This document shows positions 25,440 through 34,502 of a DNA stretch of 64,000 nucleotides, piece by piece. Under the pieces are notes generated by a model that saw only the letters and a program-made list of their open reading frames with translations, ran no database searches and was not told where the DNA came from. The position numbers and the translations under genes were made by a program. The DNA comes from Pseudomonadales bacterium. Lineage in GTDB: Bacteria; Pseudomonadota; Gammaproteobacteria; Pseudomonadales; Azotimanducaceae. The stretch lies in the NCBI GenBank assembly GCA_028277965.1, contig JANQFF010000434.1, forward strand, positions 1-64,000. The letters are read 5' to 3'. Position 1 is the first letter of the stretch; each line of letters starts with the position of its first letter.

Positions 25440-26222
25440 TCAGCGACCGACGAAATTCCCGGGCCGTCGTTCCGCAACTGCTTTGACGCCTTCTTTGTGA
25501 TCTTCGGTATTCTGCAGGCGGAACTGCTCAGCGTTCTCATGATCGGTTTGACGCTTCACCGCGTCCGCGAGCCCCTCGCGCATCGTTGCGCGCACTGAAC
25601 GTACTGCCAGCGGCGCGTTCTCGGCAATCTCAGCTGCAAGGTGATATGCCGCGGCACGTAAGTTGTCCTTGTCGGTGAGCACGTCTGCAAGACCAATCCG
25701 GTGAGCTTCTTCGCCACCGATCCGACGACCAGTCAGGAACATGAGGTTGGCCTGTTGATGCCCAATCAGACGTGGCAAGGTATGGGTCAGACCAAAACCG
25801 GGATGGAATCCGAGTTTCACGAAGTTGGCCGTAAAACGTGCTTCGGGACAGACAACCCGGAAATCTGGCATGACAGCCAGCCCGAACCCACCACCAACGG
25901 CTGCCCCCTGGACCGCGGCGACGACAGGTAGTTTCGTGTCGAACAGTCGTGTTGCGGCTGCGTAAAGGGGGTTCGGGTCGCCCGGTTTACGGTTGGCGCG
26001 TTCCTCGTTCCGCTCCCGGCTGGAAAAGTCGTTGCCCGCGCAGAAGTGTTTGCCTTCGGAGCACAGCACGATCGCCCGAACGTCATCGCTTTCATCCCAC
26101 TGCGAAAAGCAGTCGGCAAGGTTGTTGATGAGCTCGGTATTGAAGAAGTTGTTGGGCGGGCGCTGTATTTCGACAACAGCGACTTTGTTGTCGATGCTGA
26201 CCCCCAGATCTTTGAATTCCAT
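25440..26222 (-). CDS. Enoyl-CoA hydratase/isomerase family protein
   Basis: A 260-residue crotonase-fold protein: SEGKHFCAGNDFSS supplies one oxyanion-hole strand and VQGAAVGGGFGLAVMPDFRV the other, with TANFVKLGFHPGFG in the active-site region. Gly-Phe in place of the second catalytic Glu makes hydratase activity uncertain; isomerase or other crotonase chemistry is possible. Divergent from an MBL hydrolase gene. Confidence 0.88.
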   Translation of the reverse strand: MEFKDLGVSIDNKVAVVEIQRPPNNFFNTELINNLADCFSQWDESDDVRAIVLCSEGKHFCAGNDFSSRERNEERANRKPGDPNPLYAAATRLFDTKLPVVAAVQGAAVGGGFGLAVMPDFRVVCPEARFTANFVKLGFHPGFGLTHTLPRLIGHQQANLMFLTGRRIGGEEAHRIGLADVLTDKDNLRAAAYHLAAEIAENAPLAVRSVRATMREGLADAVKRQTDHENAEQFRLQNTEDHKEGVKAVAERRPGNFVGR

Positions 26223-26270
26223 GACTCCCTCCTTTACTTTTGCGCTTCAGATTATTGGAAGGGGAGCGTT

Positions 26271-27113
26271 ATGCACAAGTGGCAGATAGGGGATGTCCGT
26301 ATTACGCAGCTGGTTGAGTTGACCACCGCGTCTCTCGGTCCGCATCTGCTTCCGCAGGCTACACCTGAGGTCCTGGGCGCAATCGATTGGATGCATCCCT
26401 TTACCGACGACGACAACAGACTTCTCCTCAGCATCCATTCGCTGATCGTCGAGTCCCAGGGGCAGACCGTGATGGTCGATACCTGCATCGGCAATGACAA
26501 GGAGCGCAACTACCCCCGGTGGAATCACATGCAGAGCGATTTTCTGGAACGCTTTGCCGCGGAGGGTTTTTCGACCGACGGGGTCGATACGGTGCTCTGT
26601 ACACACATGCATGTTGATCACGTTGGCTGGAACACGCGTCTGGTAGACGGTCGATGGGAAGCTACATTTCCGAATGCGGACTATCTTTTTGCCGAAGATG
26701 AGTGGAACCACTGGCGCGAGGAAGAACAGGAGTATGGCCCTGTGATCGAAGACTCTGTGCAGCCGATCTTCGATGCCGGGAAGGCCGTCCTCGTCGGACA
26801 GGCACATCAGGTGACGGATGAGATACGCCTGGAACCAACACCGGGGCATACGCCCGGACACGTGAGCATCCATATTACATCTCAGGGCGAAGAAGCGGTC
26901 ATCACGGGTGACATGATCCACCACCCCTGCCAGATCAAACATCCGGACTGGTCGAGCCTTGCGGATCATGACGGTGATATGGCTGCGCACACGCGTTCAG
27001 GTTTTGTTGAACGTTATTCGGACCGGCCGGTGCTCATCATCGGGACGCACTTTGCGGGTCCTACGGCGGGCCGGATTGTGAAGGACGGCGGCAGCTTCCG
27101 GCTGGATTACTGA
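26271..27113 (+). CDS. MBL-fold metallo-hydrolase
   Basis: A 280-residue metallo-beta-lactamase-fold enzyme with CTHMHVDHVGWN (HxHxDH), PTPGHTPGHVSIH, ITGDMIHHP and a late IGTHFAG His, completing a dinuclear zinc site. Lactonase- and alkyl-hydrolase-like relatives share this pattern. GGAAGGGG lies before ATG 26271; the longer upstream ORF is antisense to the enoyl-CoA hydratase. No signal peptide. Confidence 0.9.
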   Translation: MHKWQIGDVRITQLVELTTASLGPHLLPQATPEVLGAIDWMHPFTDDDNRLLLSIHSLIVESQGQTVMVDTCIGNDKERNYPRWNHMQSDFLERFAAEGFSTDGVDTVLCTHMHVDHVGWNTRLVDGRWEATFPNADYLFAEDEWNHWREEEQEYGPVIEDSVQPIFDAGKAVLVGQAHQVTDEIRLEPTPGHTPGHVSIHITSQGEEAVITGDMIHHPCQIKHPDWSSLADHDGDMAAHTRSGFVERYSDRPVLIIGTHFAGPTAGRIVKDGGSFRLDY

Positions 27114-27161
27114 ACGTCAGGCTGCCGGTCGCTTTTACGGCTGCCACGGGCGTAAGCAGAC

Positions 27162-27175
27162 GTTACCGCGGTAAC
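27162..27175. other. Perfect 14-bp palindrome in convergent intergenic gap
   Basis: GTTACCGCGGTAAC is a perfect palindrome between the convergent MBL and SRPBCC genes. This is the only convergent gap longer than 35 bases in the window that lacks a REP-like element. Role unknown. Confidence 0.5.
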
Positions 27176-27244
27176 TTCCGGATGGCAGGTACCGGCCATC
27201 AACGGCCGTTCTACTGAAAGTCCATGTCGAAGCGGGCCACTGAT

Positions 27245-27781
27245 CTATTGTCCTGTCGCGGTTTCGGTAACTGGACGTCCAGTTACCTCGATCTGCGAGT
27301 AGTCGTACTCGATGTCATCGTTGGGATCCACTGTGCCCGCGAGCGATTCCTCCAGGTGGTCAATGTAGAGGTGCCAACCAGCCAGCACCGAGTTTGATAT
27401 TTCGTAATCGCTGCGGTGATCTTGGTTGAATCGTAGAATGTCGGTGAATGTCAGCTGACACCCTCCAGAAATCGATTCGAGCTGCCATCGCATACTGCCA
27501 CACCGCAGCTCTTTAGGCGGATCGTAGACATCGACTATGCCGCTGACGTGGGCAGGTCCGCTACAATCGCCGCCAAACCATATAGCGAACGTGCCTCCCT
27601 GGCGATGCTCGAGCTGAAAGCCCGGGAACCATTTAGCCAAAGAGTCGGCATCGGTAATTGCATGCCAGACCTGATCTGCCGAGTAAGGCATGACCCGCAC
27701 AAACTCGACCCGTGTATCTCCCGTGTCGGTCTTTACCACCCTTCCGAGCCGGTCCGTTGGCACTTCGCGAATGTCTTTCAT
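27245..27781 (-). CDS. SRPBCC/AHSA1 domain protein paired with ArsR repressor
   Basis: A 178-residue helix-grip protein: EFVRVMPYSADQVWHAITDADSL..KWFPG is the AHSA1-type N-terminus, with LAGWHLYIDHLEESLAG as the C-terminal helix. ATG 27781 overlaps the ArsR stop as ATGA, indicating translational coupling. A second such cassette is at 13032-13896 in this window; the two are not close copies. Ligand unknown. Confidence 0.88.
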   Translation of the reverse strand: MKDIREVPTDRLGRVVKTDTGDTRVEFVRVMPYSADQVWHAITDADSLAKWFPGFQLEHRQGGTFAIWFGGDCSGPAHVSGIVDVYDPPKELRCGSMRWQLESISGGCQLTFTDILRFNQDHRSDYEISNSVLAGWHLYIDHLEESLAGTVDPNDDIEYDYSQIEVTGRPVTETATGQ

Positions 27782-28098
27782 GATGACTCTCCTTGACTGT
27801 GTTTGGCGTGCAGATGACTTTCTAAAGCATCCAGGCGTTCGGCCCATAGCTTGCGAAATGGTGTCAGCCAATCGTCTAGCTCGCTCAAGGGCTCTGGATT
27901 AAGGTCATACAACCGGCGTTGACCGTCTGGAGACACGGTGACCAACTGGGCGTCGCGCAGCACCTTCAGGTGTTTGGACACAACCGGTTGGCTCATGCCG
28001 ACTGTTTGCACGAGTTCGTTGACGGATTTTTGGCCGTCTGTCAGCGCTTCGAGCAACCTTCGCCGGTTAGTTTCCGCAAGTACAGAGAACGTGTTCAT
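27778..28098 (-). CDS. ArsR family winged-helix repressor
   Basis: A 106-residue regulator: FSVLAETNRRRLLEALTDGQ, SVNELVQTVGMSQPVVSKHL and a wing region DGQRRLYDLNPEPL. No metal-binding Cys motif. It precedes and overlaps its SRPBCC partner. A 16-bp perfect palindrome lies just upstream of the start and is a likely operator. Confidence 0.9.
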   Translation of the reverse strand: MNTFSVLAETNRRRLLEALTDGQKSVNELVQTVGMSQPVVSKHLKVLRDAQLVTVSPDGQRRLYDLNPEPLSELDDWLTPFRKLWAERLDALESHLHAKHSQGESS

Positions 28099-28115
28099 GA
28101 CAGAAACATACCTCT

Positions 28116-28131
28116 ACAGATATATATCTGT
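28116..28131. promoter_or_regulatory. Perfect 16-bp palindrome, candidate ArsR operator
   Basis: ACAGATATATATCTGT is a perfect palindrome 18 bases upstream of the ArsR start codon. A related half (AATATATCTTG) follows a few bases further upstream. ATxTATAT-type dyads are typical of this repressor class. Confidence 0.55.
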
Positions 28132-28158
28132 CAAGGAATATATCTTGCATTTCAGCGG

Positions 28159-29367
28159 TTAATAGTTACCGGCGGGGCGCACGGAGCGGTACGTGCTGGA
28201 CCGATGCCGATCCGTCAGCACCAGCTGCCAGAGTTGCCCCTGGCGCGATCTGAAGAATCCTGCACACGCGGACAGGTAATAGATCCACATCCGGTAGAAG
28301 CGTTCGCTGTAGTGCTCCTTCAGCGTGTCCCAGTGATCGTTGAAGTTTGCCCGCCAGGCCATGAGGGTGCGGTCGTAGTCTGTCCCGAAGTTGTGCCAGT
28401 CTTCGATCAGAAACCGGCTTTCCAGCGCGGTGGTGATCTCGACTGCCGAGGGGATTTTGCCGTTCGGGAAAATGTACTTCTGCATCCACGCATCATAGGT
28501 TGCTGACGTTTTGTAGGTGCCGATTGTATGCAGCAGAAACAAACCGTCTGGTGACATCAGACGTTTAACGGTATCGAAGAACACGTTGTAGTTGTGCGGA
28601 CCCACGTGTTCGAACATGCCGACCGAAACTACCTTGTCGAAAGATCCGGTCAGATCCCGGTAGTCGCAGACCTGGATGTCGACAGGCAAGCCAGCGGTGC
28701 GCTCTTCAGCCAGTTTTTGTTGTTCTTTTGAGACGGTGATGCCAACAACCTCGACGCCATAATGCTCGGCGGCGTACGCAGCGAGGCTGCCCCAGCCGCA
28801 TCCGATATCGAGTAACCGCTCACCGGGTGTGAGCTCGAGCTTCTCACAGACCATCCGGAGTTTGGCGAGCTGAGCGGCCTCGAGATTGTCCGCGTGCTGC
28901 CAGAAGGCACAGCTGTAAGTCATGGTTGGGTCGAGCATCGCCTGAAAGACGTCGTTCCCGACATCGTAATGCTGCTCACCTACCTGAAACGCACGGCGTG
29001 ATGACTGCAGGTTGAAGAACCTGGCGCGTATTCCTGCCATCGCAATTCGGAGTTTTGCCCAACCGGTCAGGTCATCATCGATCCCCGCGCGCATGACTCG
29101 GCAGAAGAACTCGTCCAGGGAGCGGGCATCCCACAGACCGTCCATGTAAGCCTCGCCGAGGCCAATTGATCCGGCTGTCAGAACGCGGTGGTATAAGGCG
29201 GAATCGTGCACCTGGATGCTCCACGGTTCTTCGCCATTGACGGGAATCCCCGCGCGATCCAGAAGTTGGCCGAGGCTGACGGGTATGTCCCTTGTTACCT
29301 CGTTTTTCGCATCCCTGCCCGCCTGCTTACTCGGCCCACCATGTGACAGTGTGCCGTGTATTGCCAT
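28159..29367 (-). CDS. cfa: Cyclopropane-fatty-acyl-phospholipid synthase
   Basis: A 402-residue enzyme. The SAM-binding motif LLDIGCGWGSLAAYAAEHYG, EQQKLAEERTAGL, VSVGMFEHVGPHNYNVFF and QKYIFPNGKIPS are hallmark blocks of Cfa/mycolic acid cyclopropane synthases. It adds methylene from SAM across phospholipid double bonds. E. coli Cfa is 382 residues. The ATG at 29367 is preferred to a TTG at 29403. It follows the phosphotransferase gene on the same strand by about 60 bases. Confidence 0.92.
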   Translation of the reverse strand: MAIHGTLSHGGPSKQAGRDAKNEVTRDIPVSLGQLLDRAGIPVNGEEPWSIQVHDSALYHRVLTAGSIGLGEAYMDGLWDARSLDEFFCRVMRAGIDDDLTGWAKLRIAMAGIRARFFNLQSSRRAFQVGEQHYDVGNDVFQAMLDPTMTYSCAFWQHADNLEAAQLAKLRMVCEKLELTPGERLLDIGCGWGSLAAYAAEHYGVEVVGITVSKEQQKLAEERTAGLPVDIQVCDYRDLTGSFDKVVSVGMFEHVGPHNYNVFFDTVKRLMSPDGLFLLHTIGTYKTSATYDAWMQKYIFPNGKIPSAVEITTALESRFLIEDWHNFGTDYDRTLMAWRANFNDHWDTLKEHYSERFYRMWIYYLSACAGFFRSRQGQLWQLVLTDRHRSSTYRSVRPAGNY

Positions 29368-29426
29368 ATTTCTGAGGGTTGCGCTCCGGGAGAGCGCTGT
29401 CAACTGCGGGTTTCCGCTAGCCCGGG

Positions 29427-30620
29427 CTAATTCGCCAAAAGACTTGCCGCTCTATTCAGGCAATTGACCGGATCGGGCGCGTGATAGTGCCACTCGGCAG
29501 GTTCGATATGGTCCAGGAAGTCCCGGTATATAGACGCCGCCCGAACCGCGCCCACAGGCTCGAGTAACACCCATGCACGGACAGGATCGGACCCGGGGTA
29601 CGCGTCTTGCCACAGCTCCAGCCAGCGCTGTTGCAGGGGTTCACGCCAATCCTCGGGCGCCGGGTTGATGAAAGGTCCCAGATCCAGCAATGGATGTCCG
29701 ACGGAGGCATCCGCCCAGTCGAGCAGGGTCATACGGTGTTCGTCACCGCGCCAGTTACCCGGATGAAAGTCCCCGTGCATGAGGGTGTCAGGCAGTCCGC
29801 AAGCGCGTATGTCGGCAAACCGCGCCTCCAGATCGTTTGCGAATTTATCGAGCGGGCCAGCGGCCTGTACGCTCAGATCGGGAGCGACCTTTTCGATGAC
29901 GCCAGTCAGCCTGGGGAGAAGAGATGTGCTGCGGACGTCAGGCAGACCCAGGCTGAGCAACTCATCAGTCCGGTTGACCCAGTCAAGTTGTAGGCGTACG
30001 AGGCTTTCGATCATGTTGAAGCGCTGGGAGAGGGAGGCGTCGTAGAGATCTGTTCCCTCGACGTCCGCCAGAAGGACTGCGCCTTCTTTGCGGTCGATGA
30101 GGTCAGGCGTTGTGTTCGAACCCGACAGTGCTTCTATCAGCGCGCCTTCATGATAGAAAAATGTCGGAACGGATTTCAGCCAGACCTGGGTGTCATCAAC
30201 AGGTATTCGCCACAGGCTCGACAGGTTCCAGGTTCGAATCTGGATCGGGTTGCCTGAAGGTTTCCGGCCCCGTTCGCGTAAAACCCCCAGGGCCCACTCG
30301 AGATCCGCCCGAGCATTGTCAATCTCCGCGTAGCGATTGCGATTGGGGTGATCATCGAGGGTGCCGTGCCAGGGTTCACACGTAACTGCCTGGTCGGTGA
30401 GTGCAAGATAGGTCACAAGCCCGCCACGCATGATGTCACCGTCCTCTATATCGAGAATACGCACAATCGTGACGTCGACCTCATGCAGGTGGCGAGCTTC
30501 GGCAACGACGCTTTCAACCTCGGACCAGAACGGGACGGAGACCTCGAACTCGGGGAGTTGGCCCTGAAGTTGCCCCTCAGGGGTGACGAGGATCAGCCGT
30601 GCGCGTCGATTCCCTGACAT
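29427..30620 (-). CDS. APH-fold phosphotransferase with N-terminal NUDIX-like/unknown domain
   Basis: A 397-residue protein. The C-terminal 230 residues are an APH kinase fold: LMHGDFHPGNWRG (catalytic loop) and TLLDWADASVGHPLLDLGPF (metal loop). Residues 1-130 are a separate domain (RARLILVTPEGQLQGQLPE, VTYLALTDQ) that hints at a NUDIX-like beta fold but lacks a visible NUDIX box. The gene directly abuts the histidine phosphatase gene with no gap. Substrate unknown. Confidence 0.78.
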   Translation of the reverse strand: MSGNRRARLILVTPEGQLQGQLPEFEVSVPFWSEVESVVAEARHLHEVDVTIVRILDIEDGDIMRGGLVTYLALTDQAVTCEPWHGTLDDHPNRNRYAEIDNARADLEWALGVLRERGRKPSGNPIQIRTWNLSSLWRIPVDDTQVWLKSVPTFFYHEGALIEALSGSNTTPDLIDRKEGAVLLADVEGTDLYDASLSQRFNMIESLVRLQLDWVNRTDELLSLGLPDVRSTSLLPRLTGVIEKVAPDLSVQAAGPLDKFANDLEARFADIRACGLPDTLMHGDFHPGNWRGDEHRMTLLDWADASVGHPLLDLGPFINPAPEDWREPLQQRWLELWQDAYPGSDPVRAWVLLEPVGAVRAASIYRDFLDHIEPAEWHYHAPDPVNCLNRAASLLAN

Positions 30621-31244
30621 CTATGTGCGGTCCAGGTGGCTCGTGTTGTTGAGATCCACCAGGACACGGTTGTTCCAGGTGGAATCCGCTTCGAGCTCGG
30701 AAATACTGCCGGAATGAAGGTGAAAACGTGTAAGTCCCAGGCTTTCTACCGGCATCCTGAGCCAGGCGCCAATCACAAAAGATCCCGCAAACCCGTGAGT
30801 GACGACCACCACGTCGTCATGACCCTTCGATTCGATGTCCGCAAGACATCGGGCGATCCGTTCGACGACGGTCCGTCGGGTTTCGGCACCCTCGACAATC
30901 TCGTGATCGAGTGCGTCCAATCCGGGTGGGGGCATCCTGATCCGCTCCTGTAGCCACTGATTTGGTTTGCCTTCAGCAATGCCGGTGCTCACTTCGCGCA
31001 AACTACTTAAGGTCACAGGTTCGGTGCCGAGAGTGCTCGCAATGGGTGCAGCCGTTTGTGTGGCGCGTTTCAGATCGGAGCTGTAAACAACTGCATTTGC
31101 GCCAACCCTGCCACTGAGCGCCGAGGCGATCGACTCAGCCTGGGCGCGTCCGGTTGGGGTGAGCTCAGAATCGAACCAGCCACCCACCAGTTGATCGACG
31201 TGATGTGTCGCTTCAGCGTGCGGCACGACGAAGAGTCTCTTCAC
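30621..31244 (-). CDS. Histidine phosphatase family protein with altered RHG motif
   Basis: A 207-residue phosphoglycerate-mutase-like protein. The N-terminus reads LFVVPHAEATHHVD where the family has (V)RHGE; the Arg before the catalytic His is Pro here. Other catalytic features are kept: VVYSSDLKRATQTAAPI (Arg) and VVVVTHGFAGS (second His). GGGAGG precedes the GTG start. The gene ends where the APH-fold gene begins, so both probably share one mRNA. Confidence 0.83.
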   Translation of the reverse strand: MKRLFVVPHAEATHHVDQLVGGWFDSELTPTGRAQAESIASALSGRVGANAVVYSSDLKRATQTAAPIASTLGTEPVTLSSLREVSTGIAEGKPNQWLQERIRMPPPGLDALDHEIVEGAETRRTVVERIARCLADIESKGHDDVVVVTHGFAGSFVIGAWLRMPVESLGLTRFHLHSGSISELEADSTWNNRVLVDLNNTSHLDRT

Positions 31245-31373
31245 TGATGATCCTCCCTGTGAAGTGAAAAAGCATGTCGGATGCCCCCTTTCTTGTCTAC
31301 GAGTTGTCCACGGACGGCGTCCCGCAAGTGGGAGGTGTTATCATGTCCTGTTTGGCCTCGGGCTCTCTTCCCC

Positions 31374-31411
31374 AAGTGGCTTTTTAGCAAGTGGCATTTT
31401 AGATAGTGGCA
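31374..31411 (+). repeat. Three short direct repeats at the MFS start
   Basis: AAGTGGCTTTTTAGC, AAGTGGCATTTTAGAT and AGTGGCATCC follow one another. The first two encode GTG-GCN-TTT-TAG, so each would stop after three codons; the third GTG (31406) opens the long MFS frame. No Shine-Dalgarno sequence is evident. Confidence 0.55.
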
Positions 31412-32665
31412 TCCAGGGATATCTGGCACGCATTGGCCGTGCGCAATTTCATGTGGCTGTGGATCGGCAGCTTAGGTTCGTCGTTTGCGATGAACATGCA
31501 GATTATTGCGCGCGGGTGGCTGGTGTATGAACTGACGTCATCCCCGGTCGATCTGGGTTGGGTCACGATGTCCTTTATGGTCCCGACGGTGCTCTTCTCT
31601 CTTTATGGCGGGGTACTCGCCGACCGGATGAAAAAAAAGAAGGTGATCGTCTGGGCACAGGCGCTCAATTGTCTCGCCACGGTCATGATGACAGTCATCA
31701 TCTTTTCCGGGTCGGTAACGTTGTGGGACTTCCTCCTGTTTGGGTTCTTCAACGGCACGGTGTTGGCGTTGTCCATGCCGGCTCGTCAGGCGTTTGTACC
31801 GGAACTCATCCCGCAGCATCTCGTTTTCAGCGCGATGGGGCTCAATACAACCAGCTGGAACCTGGCCCGTATCGTGGGTCCTGCGTTTGCGGGATTCCTG
31901 ATAGCCATCATCGCGGGTGGCGATCAGACATCGACATTCGGGGTGGGCGTCGTCTACGTAGTCATAGCGACCCTCTATTTCATCTCCGCTGTCACGATGC
32001 TTTTCATCGACCAGTCGGGGAAAGTGAAGCAGGAAAGCAAAGCGAACGCGTGGAGTGATATGCGTGAGGGCCTGAGCTACGTAAAAGCCAATCCGCCCGT
32101 ATTTGGTCTGATTGTGCTTTCCATTATCCCGTTCCTGTTCGGTATGCCGCTCAACACGCTCATGCCGGCGTTCAACGAAGAGATCCTTGGCGGGGGCCCC
32201 GATGATCTGGGCCTCCTGGTCTCCGCTATGGGGGCCGGGGCGATAGTTGGCTCTCTCATGCTCGCGACGATGGGGGATCTCAGAAACAAATCGGTGTGGC
32301 TGATAGTGACATGTGTCGGCTGGGGCGCGGTGACCTCGGCGTTTGGCATGTCGCCGACGGCCACGTTTGCAACGATGGCGATCATCGTCGTCGGATGGAT
32401 CAGCAGCTGGAATATGTCGCTCAACCGCGGCATGTTGCAGATGCAGGTGGACGATCGGATGCGCGGGCGCATCATGAGCATCGATATGATGTCCCACGGC
32501 CTCATGCCGCTGGGGGTATTCCCGATCGCGTTTATTGCAGAGTACTACGACGTGGGCACGGCACTGGTGGTGAGCGGAGCGGCGTTCATTACGCTCACGA
32601 TGCTGAGCGTTCTGTTTATACCCTCGGTGCGTGTGACAGATCGCGAACGGCCGAGCGAAGCCTGA
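31406..32665 (+). CDS. MFS transporter, EntS-like (MFS_3) group
   Basis: A 419-residue carrier with about 12 membrane helices. The N-terminus ALAVRNFMWLWIGSLGSSFA and loop LYGGVLADRMKKKKV match the EntS/MFS_3 efflux group, as does LNTTSWNLARIVGPAFAGFL and MRGRIMSIDMMSHG. Members export siderophores and drugs. The GTG at 31406 is the only start that retains the first helix; initiation context is weak and repeat-bearing. Confidence 0.85.
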   Translation: MASRDIWHALAVRNFMWLWIGSLGSSFAMNMQIIARGWLVYELTSSPVDLGWVTMSFMVPTVLFSLYGGVLADRMKKKKVIVWAQALNCLATVMMTVIIFSGSVTLWDFLLFGFFNGTVLALSMPARQAFVPELIPQHLVFSAMGLNTTSWNLARIVGPAFAGFLIAIIAGGDQTSTFGVGVVYVVIATLYFISAVTMLFIDQSGKVKQESKANAWSDMREGLSYVKANPPVFGLIVLSIIPFLFGMPLNTLMPAFNEEILGGGPDDLGLLVSAMGAGAIVGSLMLATMGDLRNKSVWLIVTCVGWGAVTSAFGMSPTATFATMAIIVVGWISSWNMSLNRGMLQMQVDDRMRGRIMSIDMMSHGLMPLGVFPIAFIAEYYDVGTALVVSGAAFITLTMLSVLFIPSVRVTDRERPSEA

Positions 32666-32672
32666 GATTCCT

Positions 32673-32845
32673 CTGTAGGAGCGACTTCAGTCGCGATTCT
32701 TCTACTTGAAATCAGTTCACGGCATCCCTGCCGGATTCACTCCTGGTTGACCTGGCCACAGGGTCCGCATCAACGCGAATCGCCGGTAGGCGCTTCGCTG
32801 CGAACCCGCACGACGCATGCGTCGTGCCTTTAGCCGCGATTCTTC
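32673..32845. repeat. Composite REP-bounded intergenic element, copy 1
   Basis: A REP unit at 32673-32700 (CTGTAGGAGCGACTTCAGTC, arms GCGACT/AGTCGC) is followed by a conserved spacer (CGGCATCCCTGCCG, CCACAGGGTCCGCATCAACG), a hairpin at 32777-32796 with a GGTA loop, a perfect 20-base palindrome GCACGACGCATGCGTCGTGC at 32808-32827 and a REP half copy at 32829-32844. It fills the gap between convergent genes. Related copies lie at 38686, 46670 and 61196. Confidence 0.85.
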
Positions 32846-34502
32846 ACCCGAAGAGTGCTAACGCCTGCTCCCGGATACCCGGCTTGTAGATCTTGCCCGA
32901 CGCAATCCGCGGTAGAGGCTCGTCCCGCATCAGGATGTATCGCGGGATTTTGAACTTCGCGAGGTGTTCAGCCAGAAACGCCCGCAAATCGCTTTCATCC
33001 AGGCTGCCCTCGGCATAGACCGTCGCGCCTACCTCTTCTCCCATCCGCTCATCGGGGACTGCATAGACCGAGGCTTCAAGAACCTCCGGGTGCTCGAGGA
33101 TGGCTGCTTCCACTTCCCCGCAGCCGATGTTCTCACCGCCGCGGATGATGAGGTCTTTGATGCGATCGACGATGAAGACAAAGCCGTCGTCATCGAGATA
33201 AGCCACATCTCCCGTTCGTAACCAGCCATCGACAAAGGTCTCAGCGTTCGCCTCGGGACGTTGCCAGTAACCCTCGATGACCGAGACACCCCGGATGAGG
33301 AGTTCACCCCGCTCGTTGGTGCCCAGTTCGTTGCCGTCCTCGTCCACAATCTTGAGATCCACCACCGCGGATGCCCTTCCGGAGCTGTCGGGTCGTTCCA
33401 GGTAGTCCTGACCACCGATGCCGGTTCCGATGGCGTTGGTTTCCGTCATACCCCAGCCAGTGTTGGGCATGGCGGTCGAAAACGACTCGTCGATGTCGCG
33501 AACCTGTTCAGGTGCCCGAGGGGCTCCACCTCCGCCAACTGTCAGCAGTGTCGAAAGGTCGCGGTGGCTGCGCCGCGCTGCCTGGATGAGATCGCCGGTC
33601 ATGGCGGCTGGCGCCACAAAAGAGGCTATCTGCTCCCGTTCGATCAGATCAGCACCCAGGTCCGCATCCCACTTGTACATGCTCACCATTTTGCGCTGGC
33701 TGCGGTAGCAGGAGAGGTACACGGCGTGAGAACCGGTTGCGTGAAAGAGCGGCACGCCAAGCAGGGTGGCCAGCTGGTAAGGCAACTCGGGTTTCTCGGT
33801 TCCCGCCATAAGAAGCGCGCTGGCACCATCCAGTTCCCAGGAAAGCAGTGCACTCAGGATGTTCCGATGGCTTGCGAGGGCGCCTTTTGGGAAACCGGTT
33901 GAGCCCGAGGTGTAGAAGATCGTGGCCGGGTCGTCATGCGCAACGTCTACCGTTGGCATTTCAGCGGGGTACCCTGCCACCAGCTTGTTGAATTCGACTC
34001 CCGGATGATCGGATACCGGCCTTACGGCTATCACCTCAGCCGTAATCCCGGGGCGCTGTTTGATCCGCTCGATTCTCTCCTGGTCAGCCAGGATCACCTT
34101 TGCGCCACAGTCATCGAGGCCCATTTCGATCTCTTCCGCTTCCCACCAGGCATTCATGGCGACAGCGATAGCCCCAATGGATGTGGCGGCTGTGAACCCG
34201 ACTACCCACTCGGGGTAGTTCCTCATCGATATGGCGACCCGGTCACCTTTCTCCACCCCATAGCGGTCAACCAGGGCTGAAGCGAGTTGCGCCGCCAGGT
34301 TGTACATCTCCTGAAACGTGTAGCGTTCATCCTCGTAGACTAAAAACGTCTCATCACTGACGTTTTCGGCATACAGCGCGCCCAGGTTGGCGGGGGCGTT
34401 CACGAATGCCCGGCAGGGCACACCATTGATGGATATCTGCGCCAGCTCGTAGTCGGCACCGGGTGCGGTCAGCTCGGCCAGTGTCTCTTGTCTTGTTCTC
34501 AT
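32844..34502 (-). CDS. AMP-binding acyl-CoA synthetase/ligase
   Basis: A 552-residue ANL enzyme: IFYTSGSTGFPKGALASHRN (P-loop), NTGWGMTETNAIGTG, WLRTGDVAYLDDDGFVFI and the C-terminal RIASGKIYKP lysine. It activates carboxylates as acyl-AMP, then CoA thioesters. Its ATG overlaps the stop of the upstream BVMO gene (ATGA), so the two are translationally coupled; a role in activating the acid released after Baeyer-Villiger oxidation is plausible. Confidence 0.93.
   Translation of the reverse strand: MRTRQETLAELTAPGADYELAQISINGVPCRAFVNAPANLGALYAENVSDETFLVYEDERYTFQEMYNLAAQLASALVDRYGVEKGDRVAISMRNYPEWVVGFTAATSIGAIAVAMNAWWEAEEIEMGLDDCGAKVILADQERIERIKQRPGITAEVIAVRPVSDHPGVEFNKLVAGYPAEMPTVDVAHDDPATIFYTSGSTGFPKGALASHRNILSALLSWELDGASALLMAGTEKPELPYQLATLLGVPLFHATGSHAVYLSCYRSQRKMVSMYKWDADLGADLIEREQIASFVAPAAMTGDLIQAARRSHRDLSTLLTVGGGGAPRAPEQVRDIDESFSTAMPNTGWGMTETNAIGTGIGGQDYLERPDSSGRASAVVDLKIVDEDGNELGTNERGELLIRGVSVIEGYWQRPEANAETFVDGWLRTGDVAYLDDDGFVFIVDRIKDLIIRGGENIGCGEVEAAILEHPEVLEASVYAVPDERMGEEVGATVYAEGSLDESDLRAFLAEHLAKFKIPRYILMRDEPLPRIASGKIYKPGIREQALALFG

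Noticed and set aside
30225..30250. T-loop-like GGTTCGAATC suggesting a tRNA
   Set aside because: It lies inside a well-supported APH-fold coding sequence and no acceptor or anticodon stem pairs around it.
31538..32497. 319-codon open frame antisense to the MFS gene
   Set aside because: Its composition (rich in H, R, D, E) is typical of a shadow frame, no domain is recognised, and the sense strand is a clear MFS carrier.
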